Positions 16,735 through 25,447 of a DNA stretch of 64,000 nt are shown here, piece by piece. A program made the translations under genes and the position numbers. Below the pieces are notes generated by a model that did no database searches, was not told the DNA's origin, and was given only the letters and a program-made list of their open reading frames with translations. The stretch is taken from positions 186,001 to 250,000 of the forward strand of contig JAIOXZ010000002.1 in NCBI GenBank assembly GCA_021741355.1, in the 5' to 3' direction. Source of the stretch: Caulobacter sp. (GTDB lineage: Bacteria; Pseudomonadota; Alphaproteobacteria; Caulobacterales; Caulobacteraceae). The stretch's first letter is position 1. Each line of letters opens with the position of its first letter.

Positions 16735-18264
16735 CTACTCCGCCGCGTCGAGGGCTTCCGCCAGCTCGCGCTCAAGCCCGTAGTAGCGGGCGCGGTCCCA
16801 GAAGCGCGGGCGAGCGATGCCGGTCGAGCGGAACTTGCCCAGCACGCGGCCATTCTCGTCCTCGCCGGTCATCTCGTAGACGAACAGGTCCTGGGTAACG
16901 ATCACGTCGCCTTCCAGGCCGACCACCTCGGTGATGTGGGTGATCCGCCGGCTGCCGTCGCGCAGACGGGCGGCCTGGATGATCACGTCGACCGAGCCGG
17001 TGATCATCTCGCGGATGGTCTTCGAGGGCAGGCCGTAGCCACCCATGGTGATCATCGATTCCATCCGGCTGATGGCCTCGCGCGGGCTGTTGGCGTGCAG
17101 CGTGCCCATCGAGCCGTCGTGGCCGGTGTTCATCGCCTGCAGCAGATCGAACGCCTCGGGACCACGGACTTCGCCGACGATGATCCGCTCGGGACGCATC
17201 CGCAGGCAGTTCTTCACCAGGTCGCGCATGGTGATCATGCCCTGGCCCTCGAGGTTCGGCGGCCGGGTTTCGAGACGCACCACATGCGGCTGCTGCAGCT
17301 GCAGTTCGGCCGCGTCCTCGCAGGTGATCACCCGCTCGGTCGGGTCGATGAAGGCGGTCATGGTGTTGAGCAGGGTCGTCTTGCCCGAGCCGGTGCCGCC
17401 CGAGATGACGATGTTGCAGCGGCAGGCGCCGATGACGCCGAGAACCCGTGCGCCTTCCGGACTGATGGACTGAAAGTCCACCAGATCCTTCATCGTCTGC
17501 TTGTCCTTCTTGAACTTCCGGATCGTCAGGGTCGGACCGTCCAGCGCCAGTGGCGGCGCGATGACGTTGACCCGTGAGCCGTCCGGCAGGCGGGCGTCGC
17601 AGATGGGCGAGCTCTCGTCGACGCGCCGGCCGACCTGACTGACGATCCGCTGGCAGATGTTCATCAGCTGGGCGTTGTCGCGGAAGCGGACGTTGGTCAG
17701 CTGGACCTTGCCGCCGACCTCGATGAACACCCGGTTGGCGCCGTTGACCATCACATCGGCGATGTCGTCGCGGGCCAGCAGCGGCTCCAGCGGTCCGTAG
17801 CCCAGAACGTCGTTGATGATGTCCTGGACGAGATGCTCGGTCTCGGCGACCGACATCTGGACGTTCTTGATCGCCACCAGTTCGGCGACGATGTCCTTGA
17901 TCTCTTCGGCCGCCGACTTCTGGTCCAGCTGGGCCAGCTGGCTGAGGTCGATGGTGTTGAGCAGGGCGTTGAAGATCGTCGTCTTGGTCGCGTGATAGTA
18001 GTCGCTCTGCTCACGGACGATCTGCGCGGTCGGGTTCTGGGCCGAGCGCAGCTGGTCCAGCCCCTTCATCACCTTGGGCGTGGTGCGTTGCGGACCGGGC
18101 GCGACCGTCGCGGGATTGTGCGGTTCGGCGGCGCGGGAGCCCGCCTCCGACTTGACCGGCGCGGCGGCGGATTGCGGTCGCGTCGAGATGGCCGCGCCGT
18201 CCGCGGCGGGCGGAGGCGCCCTCCGTTCCGGAGCCGTACTGCCTTCGGACCGTTTGCCGAACAC
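16735..18264 (-). CDS. cpaF: Tad/Cpa pilus secretion ATPase CpaF (TadA)
   Basis: This is a 509-residue GspE/PilT-superfamily ATPase starting at GTG. About 90 low-complexity Pro/Ala-rich residues precede the N-terminal domain ([22 protein letters not shown]). Walker A is [14 protein letters not shown]. The Asp box and Walker B region [21 protein letters not shown] follow, then the conserved [15 protein letters not shown] and [13 protein letters not shown]. It hydrolyses ATP to drive both extension and retraction of Flp pili. It is flanked by cpaE (6-bp gap) and tadB. Confidence 0.96.
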   Translation of the reverse strand: MFGKRSEGSTAPERRAPPPAADGAAISTRPQSAAAPVKSEAGSRAAEPHNPATVAPGPQRTTPKVMKGLDQLRSAQNPTAQIVREQSDYYHATKTTIFNALLNTIDLSQLAQLDQKSAAEEIKDIVAELVAIKNVQMSVAETEHLVQDIINDVLGYGPLEPLLARDDIADVMVNGANRVFIEVGGKVQLTNVRFRDNAQLMNICQRIVSQVGRRVDESSPICDARLPDGSRVNVIAPPLALDGPTLTIRKFKKDKQTMKDLVDFQSISPEGARVLGVIGACRCNIVISGGTGSGKTTLLNTMTAFIDPTERVITCEDAAELQLQQPHVVRLETRPPNLEGQGMITMRDLVKNCLRMRPERIIVGEVRGPEAFDLLQAMNTGHDGSMGTLHANSPREAISRMESMITMGGYGLPSKTIREMITGSVDVIIQAARLRDGSRRITHITEVVGLEGDVIVTQDLFVYEMTGEDENGRVLGKFRSTGIARPRFWDRARYYGLERELAEALDAAE

Positions 18265-18270
18265 GCTGGA

Positions 18271-19740
18271 CTACTTCTTTCTGAACAGGCCGCCGAGGAG
18301 CGACGATTTCTGGGCGGGCGGCGGTTCGCGGCGGGCCACCAGACGCGCCAGCTGGTCGATGCCCTCCGCAGCCTTCGACTTCGGCGCGACCTCGCCCAGC
18401 ATCTGGCCGTGGTTGGCCGCCTGGCCGAACGCCTTGGGTTCGAACGGCAGCACGATCGAGGGCGCGATGCCGAGGGCCTCGCCGAAGTCCTTGACCGGGA
18501 TCTCCGGACGGCCGGGCACCCCGACCTGGTTCAGCACCAGCCGCGGCGGCGCATCGTTGGGCCGGGCCTGACGGACCAGATCGATCATGTTCTTGGCGTT
18601 GCGCAGCGAGGCCAGATCGGGCGAGGCGACGATGACCATGTCGTCCGACGCGATCAGCATCTTGCGCTGCCAGCTGCTCCAGGCGTGCGGCAGGTCGAGC
18701 ACGACGAAGGGCGCGGCCGCGCGGATCTTCTGGGCGACTTCCTCGAAAGCGTCCGGATGGATGTCGAAGTCCTCTTCCAGCGTCGCCGGGGCGGCGAACA
18801 GCGAGAGCCGGTCGGTCACCCGCGCCATCATCCGGTCCATCAGCACCGGGTCGAGCCGGTCGGGCTGGCCGAGCGCGTCAGCGATGCCCTGCAGCGGGTC
18901 CTGGTTGAAGTTCAGGCCCGCCGTACCGAACGGCAGGTCGAAGTCGGCCAGAACCGTGCCGGCCTGCATCTTTTCGGCGAGGCACCAGGCGAGATTGTGG
19001 GCGATCGTCGAGGCGCCGACACCGCCGCGGGCGCCGACCACTGCGATCTGGCGGCCGACAAACGGCGCGGCCGGATCGGCGTAAAGGCTGGTGATCGAGC
19101 GGATCACCTGCAGCGGGCTCAGCGGCGGCACAAGATATTCGCTGACGCCGCGCCGCATCAGTTCGCGATACAGGGCGATGTCGTTGGCCGAGCCGATCGT
19201 CATGACCTTGGTGCCCGGGTCGCAGACCTCGGCCAGACGGTCGAGCAGGGCAAGCAGCTCCGGCGCCGAATCGAGGCTTTCGACGATCACCAGCGAGGGC
19301 GTCGGCTGGTTCTGGTACTGCTCTACGGCCGCCTGGAGACCGCCCGGCAGCACGGTCGTCGCCGCGCGGGCCATCCGGCGATCGGCAGCGGCCTGTTCAA
19401 TCAGTTCCGCCGTATCGGGACGGGCGCAGAACACATGGATCGAGATGCGCGGAACGCTGACGTCGCCCAAGGTTCCGTCGCCCCCGGCCAGCATCTCTGG
19501 CGCGAGACTGGCCGCGGGACGGGCCGGCTCCGGCAGTGACGAGGGCGTCGACTGCAGGTCGAGGAAAGGATCCTCGTCGGCGCCCTGCCGGGCCAGCGGA
19601 AAGTCGGCGAACGGATCGGCCGCCTCGGCGCCACGGGCCGGCGTGGGCGCCTCGCGCCAGGGATCGCCCGGCGACGCCGCGAAGTCGTCGTCGGCGTCGA
19701 AGCCCAGGTCGAAGGGATCGTGGTCGTTCGGTCCGGGCAT
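18271..19740 (-). CDS. cpaE: Pilus assembly localisation protein CpaE (TadZ)
   Basis: This is a 489-residue protein. About 120 acidic, Pro-rich residues lead into a receiver-like domain (about 135-250), then a ParA/MinD-like ATPase domain with VVGARGGVGASTIAHNLAW. The canonical deviant Walker A lysines are replaced (Arg-Gly-Gly-Val-Gly-Ala-Ser-Thr). Such substitutions occur in TadZ proteins, which place the pilus machine at the cell pole. It starts 3 bp after the cpaD stop, within the operon. Confidence 0.92.
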   Translation of the reverse strand: MPGPNDHDPFDLGFDADDDFAASPGDPWREAPTPARGAEAADPFADFPLARQGADEDPFLDLQSTPSSLPEPARPAASLAPEMLAGGDGTLGDVSVPRISIHVFCARPDTAELIEQAAADRRMARAATTVLPGGLQAAVEQYQNQPTPSLVIVESLDSAPELLALLDRLAEVCDPGTKVMTIGSANDIALYRELMRRGVSEYLVPPLSPLQVIRSITSLYADPAAPFVGRQIAVVGARGGVGASTIAHNLAWCLAEKMQAGTVLADFDLPFGTAGLNFNQDPLQGIADALGQPDRLDPVLMDRMMARVTDRLSLFAAPATLEEDFDIHPDAFEEVAQKIRAAAPFVVLDLPHAWSSWQRKMLIASDDMVIVASPDLASLRNAKNMIDLVRQARPNDAPPRLVLNQVGVPGRPEIPVKDFGEALGIAPSIVLPFEPKAFGQAANHGQMLGEVAPKSKAAEGIDQLARLVARREPPPAQKSSLLGGLFRKK

Positions 19741-19743
19741 GGG

Positions 19744-20427
19744 CTATTGCACCGCCGTCGAGACAGCGCCGGACGCTTGCTCGTCCTTCGCGGTGGAGGT
19801 GACCTCACCCGCCCGGTACTTGCCAAGCACGGTGGTCCGCCGGCCGGTGTCGGCCGGGTCCATCGGACGGGGTCCGCGCAGGTCGCCAGGGTTGGCCACC
19901 TGGGCGGCCATGTTTGCGGTCACGGCGCAACCGAGATTGGCGTAGGGCTGGTTGCCGGCGGTGCGGGTCACCGGGGCCCACTCGCCGCAGCGCGGGGCGA
20001 CAGCGACATAGCGTTCGAAGCCGATCACGATCGGGGCGTTCGCCGTCCCGGCGCCGTCATAGCCGATCAGCCGCACCTGGTCGGCCGCGGCGCCCTGCTC
20101 GAGCAGGAAGGCGCGCGCGTCGGCGCTGACCCTGTAGGCGCCCGAGCCCTGCGTGCCGGTGGGCGCGGCGACGGTGATCACGCCGCCCTCGGCGATCGTC
20201 CAGCGGGCATGGAATTCGGCCAGGGCGCGGGCCTGGGTTCCCGACAGACCCGTGGGGTGCGGCGCCAGCCGGATTTCCTCAGGCTGGGCGATGACCTGCA
20301 CGCGGCTGGACCAGGTGTCGAGCGGGGTCAGGGCCGCCGAACCGGTCGCGGGCGGCGGCGTCGAGGCGCAACCGGTCAGAGCCAGGGCGGCGGCAAGGGG
20401 CGTCAGACGGACAAGGGGGGACATCAT
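19744..20427 (-). CDS. cpaD: Pilus assembly lipoprotein CpaD
   Basis: This is a 227-residue protein with a lipoprotein signal peptide ending LALTGCAS, the lipid-modified Cys being about residue 20. The CpaD domain includes LSGTQARALAEFHARW and a C-terminal NLGCAVTANMAAQVANPGDL segment that is diagnostic for the family. CpaD is an outer-membrane lipoprotein that supports the CpaC secretin. It lies 5 bp after cpaC and 3 bp before cpaE. Confidence 0.93.
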   Translation of the reverse strand: MMSPLVRLTPLAAALALTGCASTPPPATGSAALTPLDTWSSRVQVIAQPEEIRLAPHPTGLSGTQARALAEFHARWTIAEGGVITVAAPTGTQGSGAYRVSADARAFLLEQGAAADQVRLIGYDGAGTANAPIVIGFERYVAVAPRCGEWAPVTRTAGNQPYANLGCAVTANMAAQVANPGDLRGPRPMDPADTGRRTTVLGKYRAGEVTSTAKDEQASGAVSTAVQ

Positions 20428-20432
20428 GGCGC

Positions 20433-21914
20433 TTACTCGATCACGTAGCCGATGGGGCCCTGGTAGGCGCGGCCCGCGTTGGCTCCCGGCGGCGCGCCGA
20501 CAGCCTTGTTCAATCTGCCGAACAGCAGGGTTTCGGCGTCATTGGCGAACTGCAGCCCGTCCGCCGGCGTCTGGAAGGCGCCGGGGTTGGTCGGGTCGAC
20601 GATGAAGGCGGTGACGATGACCACCATCTCGGTGTCGCCCTGGAGGAAGTCGCGCGAGCGGAACAGGGAGCCGATGATCGGCACCGAACCCACGCCGGGC
20701 AGCGCGTCGAGATTCTCGCGGGTGGTCTGCTGGATGAGGCCGGCGATCATCATCGACCCGCCCGACGGCAGCTCGATCGAGGTTTCCGCGCGGCGCACCG
20801 TCAGGGCCGGAATGGTCAGGCTGGTCCCGGTCGTCCCGCCGCTGAGGGTGAAGGCGCCCTGGGTGGTCAATTCGGAGATCTCGGTGGAGATCTTCAGCGA
20901 GATGCGGCCACCCGACAGCACGACCGGCGTGAAGGCCAGACCGACGCCGAACGGCTTGTACTCGACCGTCACCGACCCGTTGCTGGAGTCCTGGTTGACC
21001 GGCACCGGATACTCGCCGCCGGCGAGGAACTTGGCCGCTTCGCCCGACACGGCCGTCAGGTTCGGTTCGGCGAGGGTGCGGACCAGGCCGACCCGCTCAA
21101 AGGCGCGGATCGAGCCGGTCAGGAGGTCCGCGGGGGTGTTCGAACCCGTGTAGGATCCGCCGATGCTTGCGCCGCCGCCCAGCGTGCCGTTGATGCTGAA
21201 GGCTGCGGTCTGGCCGAGCGTGATGCTGCCCGAGCCCTGCTGGAGGACGGCGTTCAGATTGACTCCGAGCTGCTTGATGACGCTGCGCTGGACCTCGACA
21301 ACCCGCACACGGAGCATCACCTGGTCCTTGCCGGCGATGCTGAGCATGTTCAGCACCTGCTCGGGCTTGGACACGTAGCGCAGGGCGATCTGGGCGGCCT
21401 TGTCGGCGTCGCCGGCATTGGCGACCAGGCCGGTCAGGATCACCGCGTCGCCGATCGGCTCGACCTTGACGCGGGCGCCGGGCAGCACCCGGTTGATGGT
21501 TTCCGCCAGCGCCCCGAAGTCGGCGTCGACCCGGATGTTCAGGGACAGGATGCGGCGGCCGGAGGCGTCGAACAGGATCGCGTCCGTCTGGCCGGAGGTC
21601 ATCCCCAGCACATAGATCTGGCGCGGCGTGCGCAGCACGGCGTCGGCCACGGCCGGGTTGGTGATCAGGATGTCGCGCACGTCGACGGGCAACTCGATCA
21701 CTGCCGACTTGCCGCGCGGCAGGGCGAGGTTGCGCGTCGCGCCGCCCGATCCGAGGTCGACCCGCACCGTGGCCGGGCCGCCGCCCGGGCCGCCGGACAG
21801 GCTCTGGGCCTGGATCGGGAAGTCCTGGGCCGAAACGACCGGCGCCGCGGCCTGGAGGATGGCTGCGGCGAGCATGGCGGGGGCGGCGGCGCGCAGAAGG
21901 CGGGACTTGTTCAT
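20433..21914 (-). CDS. cpaC: Flp pilus outer-membrane secretin CpaC (RcpA)
   Basis: This 493-residue protein has a signal peptide cut near VSA-QD (about residue 29). Residues about 45-130 form the pilus-secretin N domain (KSAVIELPVDVRDILITNPAVADAVLRTPRQIYVLG spans it). A BON-like domain follows, then the secretin core ending GLIQQTTRENLDALPGVGSVPIIGSLF. It forms the gated outer-membrane channel for the pilus. Its start overlaps the cpaB stop by 4 bp. Confidence 0.95.
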   Translation of the reverse strand: MNKSRLLRAAAPAMLAAAILQAAAPVVSAQDFPIQAQSLSGGPGGGPATVRVDLGSGGATRNLALPRGKSAVIELPVDVRDILITNPAVADAVLRTPRQIYVLGMTSGQTDAILFDASGRRILSLNIRVDADFGALAETINRVLPGARVKVEPIGDAVILTGLVANAGDADKAAQIALRYVSKPEQVLNMLSIAGKDQVMLRVRVVEVQRSVIKQLGVNLNAVLQQGSGSITLGQTAAFSINGTLGGGASIGGSYTGSNTPADLLTGSIRAFERVGLVRTLAEPNLTAVSGEAAKFLAGGEYPVPVNQDSSNGSVTVEYKPFGVGLAFTPVVLSGGRISLKISTEISELTTQGAFTLSGGTTGTSLTIPALTVRRAETSIELPSGGSMMIAGLIQQTTRENLDALPGVGSVPIIGSLFRSRDFLQGDTEMVVIVTAFIVDPTNPGAFQTPADGLQFANDAETLLFGRLNKAVGAPPGANAGRAYQGPIGYVIE

Positions 21915-22798
21915 CGCGACACCGTCACTTCACTTGACTGACCGGCCCGGTAAACCCGGATCGTCCGGCCTGGTCCGCCAGGTCCCGAACCGCCGCTGCC
22001 GGCCGGAGCGCCGGCGTCGGTGTAGGCGCGCAGGGCGAGCACCAGGCTCCCGCCCTTCTTGGATTCGGCCTGGGCGTCGGCCAGCAGCTCGGCGTCGCCG
22101 GCGGCGACCTCGAGCGTGGCGACCGCGCCGACGATGGTCTTGGCGTCCTTGGCCACCTCGGCCGCCTGGTCGATGGCCAGGACCCGCAGGTTCCGCAGGA
22201 CGGTCTGGGTGATCAGGCCCTTGTCGTCGTCGTCGCGGCTGAGCAGCACATCGACCCGGTCGCCCGGCATGATGAAGCCGCCGGCGGCCGTGTCGACACT
22301 GACCGGCACGGCCATGGCGCGCATGCCGGGCGTCAGAACGACGGAGAGGAAGTTGCCTTCACCGGCGCGGACGATCTTGCGGGCGACGACCGGCTCGCCC
22401 TGCAGCAGCGGCTCGCGGACGACCGCGCCGACGATCGACTGGACGGCGGCGCCGCCGAACAGGTTGCCCGCGGCTTCGGCGGCCTTCTTCGCGGCGCCGG
22501 CGGCCCCGGTCTGCTGGACCTGCGGCGCGGCGCCGTCGGTGATGTAGGCGGCGTTGAGGTTGGCGGACGGCCAGTCCTGCCAGGTCATGTCCGCCGCGGT
22601 CAGGCGCGTGCCGGCGGGAAGGTCACGCTGGGCGACCAGGACCTTGACGGTCGGCGCGGCCGTGGGCCCGGCCGGGGCCGCGGCGCCGGCGGCGGCGGTC
22701 TCCGGCTTCTTGGGCGCGAAGGCGCCACGCACGACAAACGCCAGCGCGATGGCGGCGATTGCGGCGATCACCAGGATGAAGAGGCGGACGGCGCTCAT
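21911..22798 (-). CDS. cpaB: Flp pilus assembly protein CpaB (RcpC)
   Basis: This is a 295-residue protein with one N-terminal membrane helix (about 5-23), an Ala/Pro linker, then a SAF domain with LVAQRDLPAGTRLTAADM. The conserved RcpC string DRVDVLLSRDD follows. CpaB is periplasmic and is thought to bind peptidoglycan or to support the secretin. A 132-bp gap separates it from cpaA upstream, larger than any other spacing in this operon, so a second promoter there is possible. Confidence 0.93.
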   Translation of the reverse strand: MSAVRLFILVIAAIAAIALAFVVRGAFAPKKPETAAAGAAAPAGPTAAPTVKVLVAQRDLPAGTRLTAADMTWQDWPSANLNAAYITDGAAPQVQQTGAAGAAKKAAEAAGNLFGGAAVQSIVGAVVREPLLQGEPVVARKIVRAGEGNFLSVVLTPGMRAMAVPVSVDTAAGGFIMPGDRVDVLLSRDDDDKGLITQTVLRNLRVLAIDQAAEVAKDAKTIVGAVATLEVAAGDAELLADAQAESKKGGSLVLALRAYTDAGAPAGSGGSGPGGPGRTIRVYRAGQSSEVTVSR

Positions 22799-22930
22799 GA
22801 AACTCGAACTGGCCCCGGAAGGGGTGAAGCAGTGTCAGGCCCGGCCAGTCTGGCCCGGGCGAGCGGGCGATTCGTCACCGGCCATTCTGGCGGCAGCCCC
22901 AGCTTTTGGGCCGCCATGGTTAACGTCCGC

Positions 22931-23461
22931 CTAAACCGCCTGGGAAAGACCCCGGAAGAGAGCGGTCAGCAGACTTTCCGGAAAGGCGGCGAGGGCGCCG
23001 AACGCGATGGCGATGCCGTAGGGTACATTTTCGCCGGGAGTCGCGAGCCGGCCGATCCAGCCCGGCCCCCGCGAAACCAGCGGACGCAGCCACACCGACC
23101 GCAGGGCCAGCAGCATCACCGCCAGGGCGCCGCCGGCGAGGGCGGTCACGAGAAGGTAGGACAGCAGGGCTCCAAGACCCATCCAGAGTCCGGCCGCCGC
23201 GAACAGCTTGGCGTCGCCGCCGCCGATCCAGCCGACGGCGAACATGCCCATGCCGGCGATCAGGGTCGCAAGACCAATCAGGCAGGCGATGCCGATCTGC
23301 GCCGGGCTGGCGCCCATGATCAGCGCCGTCGGCAGGAAGGCCGCCGCCAGGGCGATCGATATCCAGTTGGGAATGGTGAAGCTGACAGCGTCGCGCATCG
23401 CCCCGACGATGACGAGGGCCGGAAAGGCGAACAGCAGGACAGTCTGGACCAGATGAAGCAT
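22931..23461 (-). CDS. cpaA: Prepilin peptidase CpaA (A24 family)
   Basis: This 176-residue polytopic protein is the short form without the N-methyltransferase domain, as in Tad systems. The two catalytic aspartates of the A24 family fit Asp in GAMRDAVSFTIPNW (near residue 24) and Asp in the GGGDAKL motif (near 86). It cleaves the short leader of Flp pilins and TadE/F pseudopilins on the cytoplasmic face. It lies between the pilin genes and cpaB. Confidence 0.93.
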   Translation of the reverse strand: MLHLVQTVLLFAFPALVIVGAMRDAVSFTIPNWISIALAAAFLPTALIMGASPAQIGIACLIGLATLIAGMGMFAVGWIGGGDAKLFAAAGLWMGLGALLSYLLVTALAGGALAVMLLALRSVWLRPLVSRGPGWIGRLATPGENVPYGIAIAFGALAAFPESLLTALFRGLSQAV

Positions 23462-23528
23462 GGGACTCCGCCGGAGAGCTTTCCCCGACCATCGCGCGCC
23501 GCGGTGAACCGATCATTTACGCGGGATG

Positions 23529-23562
23529 AAAAAGCGAAGGGCCGCGGATTGCTCCGCGGCCC
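23529..23562 (-). terminator. Rho-independent terminator of the first pilin gene
   Basis: Read on the minus strand, GGCCGCGGA-GCAA-TCCGCGGCC is followed by CTTCGCTTTTT. It lies 28 bp past the pilin stop and 68 bp before cpaA, so most pilin transcripts should end here with partial read-through into the assembly genes. Confidence 0.85.
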
Positions 23563-23589
23563 CGGCCTCGTGAACGTGAACCGGACAGT

Positions 23590-23754
23590 TTAGGTCAGGT
23601 TGCTGTTGATGGTCGTGAAGGCGGTGTTCAGCTTGGTGCCGAGGGTCGTCACGGCGGTGATGATCACGACGGCGATGAGGGCGACGATCAGGCCGTACTC
23701 GATGGCGGTGGCGCCGGACTCGTCCTTGGCAAAGCGGCTCATGAACTTGGTCAT
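23590..23754 (-). CDS. pilA: Flp-type pilin, paralogue 1
   Basis: This is a 54-residue prepilin. The 14-residue leader (MTKFMSRFAKDESG) ends at the Gly before the cleavage point. The mature part starts ATAIEYGLIVAL, with the obligate Glu5 and Tyr6 of Flp pilins, and forms one hydrophobic helix. A strong AGGGGA ribosome site precedes ATG 23752-23754. The mature protein differs from the other two paralogues only at two residues near the end (SN in place of GK). It is the major pilus subunit candidate, as the gene nearest cpaA. Confidence 0.95.
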   Translation of the reverse strand: MTKFMSRFAKDESGATAIEYGLIVALIAVVIITAVTTLGTKLNTAFTTINSNLT

Positions 23755-23960
23755 TGGTAGTTCCCCTTCCTGTGACCGCTTCAGTGAACCGGTCGGTTGA
23801 TTGCAAAATCCAGGGCCCGTTCAAGTAAACTCAGGAACTCGTTGGGCCTTCGAGGAGCAATATGGCGGGGGAACGTGAATCTCTTATTGAGCGGGATAGT
23901 TAAAAGCCGGAAACCAATGGTATTTCGTAACCCGTTTTGAGCCATGGAAATGCGCCCCGG

Positions 23961-23994
23961 AAAAAGCAGAAAGGCCGCGGATTTCTCCGCGGCC
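23961..23994 (-). terminator. Rho-independent terminator of the second pilin gene
   Basis: On the minus strand GGCCGCGGA-GAAA-TCCGCGGCC is followed by TTTCTGCTTTTT. The stem is identical to the terminator after paralogue 1, so the pilin and terminator were duplicated together. Confidence 0.85.
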
Positions 23995-24024
23995 TCCTGT
24001 TTTCGACGGTGAGCTGGACGCGTC

Positions 24025-24189
24025 TTACGTCAGCTTGCCGTTGATCGTCGTGAAAGCGGTGTTGAGCTTGGTGCCCAGGGTCGTCACGGCGGTGATGATG
24101 ACCACCGCGATCAGCGCGACGATCAGGCCATATTCGATGGCGGTGGCGCCGGATTCATCGCTGGCGAAACGCTTCATGAACTTCGTCAT
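24025..24189 (-). CDS. Flp-type pilin, paralogue 2
   Basis: This is a 54-residue prepilin starting at ATG 24187-24189. The leader is MTKFMKRFASDESG. The 40-residue mature part (ATAIEYGL...TINGKLT) is identical to paralogue 3 as read here. It has its own ribosome site (AAGGGG) and terminator, so it is a separate unit. Conservation of the mature sequence with variation in the leader suggests selection or gene conversion on the assembled subunit. Confidence 0.93.
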   Translation of the reverse strand: MTKFMKRFASDESGATAIEYGLIVALIAVVIITAVTTLGTKLNTAFTTINGKLT

Positions 24190-24395
24190 TTGAGTAGCCC
24201 CTTCAGTAGACCGGCGTTTTGCCGGCTGGATTGATGCCTGTTGCAGATCCCGGAAACAGCAACCCTTTGCCGACGCCGGGCCTTCGAGTGAGACTGTCGC
24301 AGAAGATCGTGAATCGATGATTGACTGTCGGGCGCCCGGAATGCCGAACGACGCCTGATCCAGCGCGAGAAAACCTGTGCGCCGGACAGCAGAAA

Positions 24396-24417
24396 GGCCG
24401 CGGATCTCTCCGCGGCC
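24396..24417 (-). terminator. Hairpin after the third pilin gene
   Basis: On the minus strand GGCCGCGGA-GAGA-TCCGCGGCC is followed by TTTCTGCTGT. The stem matches the other two pilin terminators, but the T-tract is shorter, so termination may be weaker here. Confidence 0.7.
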
Positions 24418-24446
24418 TCCTGTCTTCGACGGTAGCGCGACGCGTC

Positions 24447-24611
24447 TTACGTCAGCTTGCCGTTGATGGTCGTGAAGGCGGTGTTCAGCTTGGTGCCGAG
24501 GGTCGTCACGGCGGTGATGATGACGACGGCGATGAGGGCGACGATCAGGCCGTACTCGATGGCGGTGGCGCCGGACTCGTCTTTGGCGAAGCGGGTCATG
24601 AACTTGGTCAT
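24447..24611 (-). CDS. Flp-type pilin, paralogue 3
   Basis: This is a 54-residue prepilin from ATG 24609-24611, preceded by AGGAG. The leader is MTKFMTRFAKDESG, and the mature 40 residues equal those of paralogue 2. The frame can be extended upstream to 24689, but the short start matches its sister genes and has the ribosome site. It is the promoter-proximal pilin, next to the regulatory interval at 24692-24906. Confidence 0.93.
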   Translation of the reverse strand: MTKFMTRFAKDESGATAIEYGLIVALIAVVIITAVTTLGTKLNTAFTTINGKLT

Positions 24612-24691
24612 TGCTGTATCTCCTGTCGGCAGGCTTGCGGTGATGGGGATCAAGCCGCATGGCCTGCTCGCCCTCGAAAACAAGGCCAACC

Positions 24692-24906
24692 TAGACGGAC
24701 GCGTTTAATGGCCAGTAAACAGCAAAGTATTGTCGAAAATTTTGTATGGTTTACTTAGGTTTACTATTACCATCGCTTAACCATGTCGGCGAAGCCGCCC
24801 CCGGAGTCCTTATAGACTCACGTGCAGGCGCGCGCGGGACAATTTCAGCCTTTGTTGACCATTCGGGCTGACTCTGCGGCGTCCAAAGCCGAGGTCTGTC
24901 TTCGCC
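24692..24906. promoter_or_regulatory. AT-rich divergent control region of the pilin cluster with CtrA-like boxes
   Basis: This interval separates pilin 3 from the plus-strand secretin-N-domain gene and is far richer in A+T than its surroundings. It holds TTAA-N7-TAAA (24705-24719; minus strand TTTA-N7-TTAA), close to the CtrA consensus TTAA-N7-TTAA. It also holds TTAACCAT (24777-24784), the known CtrA half-site form, and two GTAAACC repeats on the minus strand near 24745-24765. Caulobacter pilA is CtrA-activated. Binding here is inferred from motif matches only. Confidence 0.5.
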
Positions 24907-25386
24907 ATGCGCCGTCATCTGGCCCTTCTCGCCGCCCTTTCCGTCCTGACCTGGGCCGGCAGCGCCGTCGCCCAGGGGCTGACGGTCCGCATCGATCAGG
25001 CCACCCGGGTCGCCCTGTCGGCCCCGGCCCGCGACGTGGTGATCGGAAATCCCTCGGTCGCCGATGTGACGATCCTCGATGCGCGCAACCTGCTGGTGAT
25101 GGGCAAGGGTTACGGGGTGACCAACATCGTCGTGATCGACGCCCGCGGCCGGACGATCCTGGATCGCCAGATCGTGGTCTCGGCCTCCGACGACGGGCGC
25201 GTGTCCTTCTATCGCGGACCGGACGTCTACAACTACGCCTGCGCGCCGCGCTGCGAGCGGACCCCGATGCCCGGCGAGCGGGACTCCGGATCGGGCGTCT
25301 ACAGCCAGTGGTCCGGCCCCTACACCACCTATTCCGACCGGGCGGCCGCGGCCGCGGCGGCGGCGAAAGCAGCCGCTCCCGAGTAA
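24907..25386 (+). CDS. Secreted pilus/secretin N-domain protein (T2SS-T3SS_pil_N)
   Basis: This is a 159-residue protein with a signal peptide cut after GSAVA-QG (about residue 23). Residues about 25-95 match the N domain that begins CpaC secretins (ARDVVIGNPSVADVTILDAR, then GYGVTNIVVIDARG). The secretin core is absent. The C-terminus has two Cys in YACAPRCER and a poly-Ala tail. Such stand-alone domains accompany Tad loci. It may interact with the periplasmic face of the CpaC ring, as inference. Confidence 0.8.
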   Translation: MRRHLALLAALSVLTWAGSAVAQGLTVRIDQATRVALSAPARDVVIGNPSVADVTILDARNLLVMGKGYGVTNIVVIDARGRTILDRQIVVSASDDGRVSFYRGPDVYNYACAPRCERTPMPGERDSGSGVYSQWSGPYTTYSDRAAAAAAAAKAAAPE

Positions 25387-25447
25387 ACCGACGGTTAGGG
25401 ACGACCGGCTAGACTGCCGCCTCCACAGGGAAGAGGCGTCCCGGACC

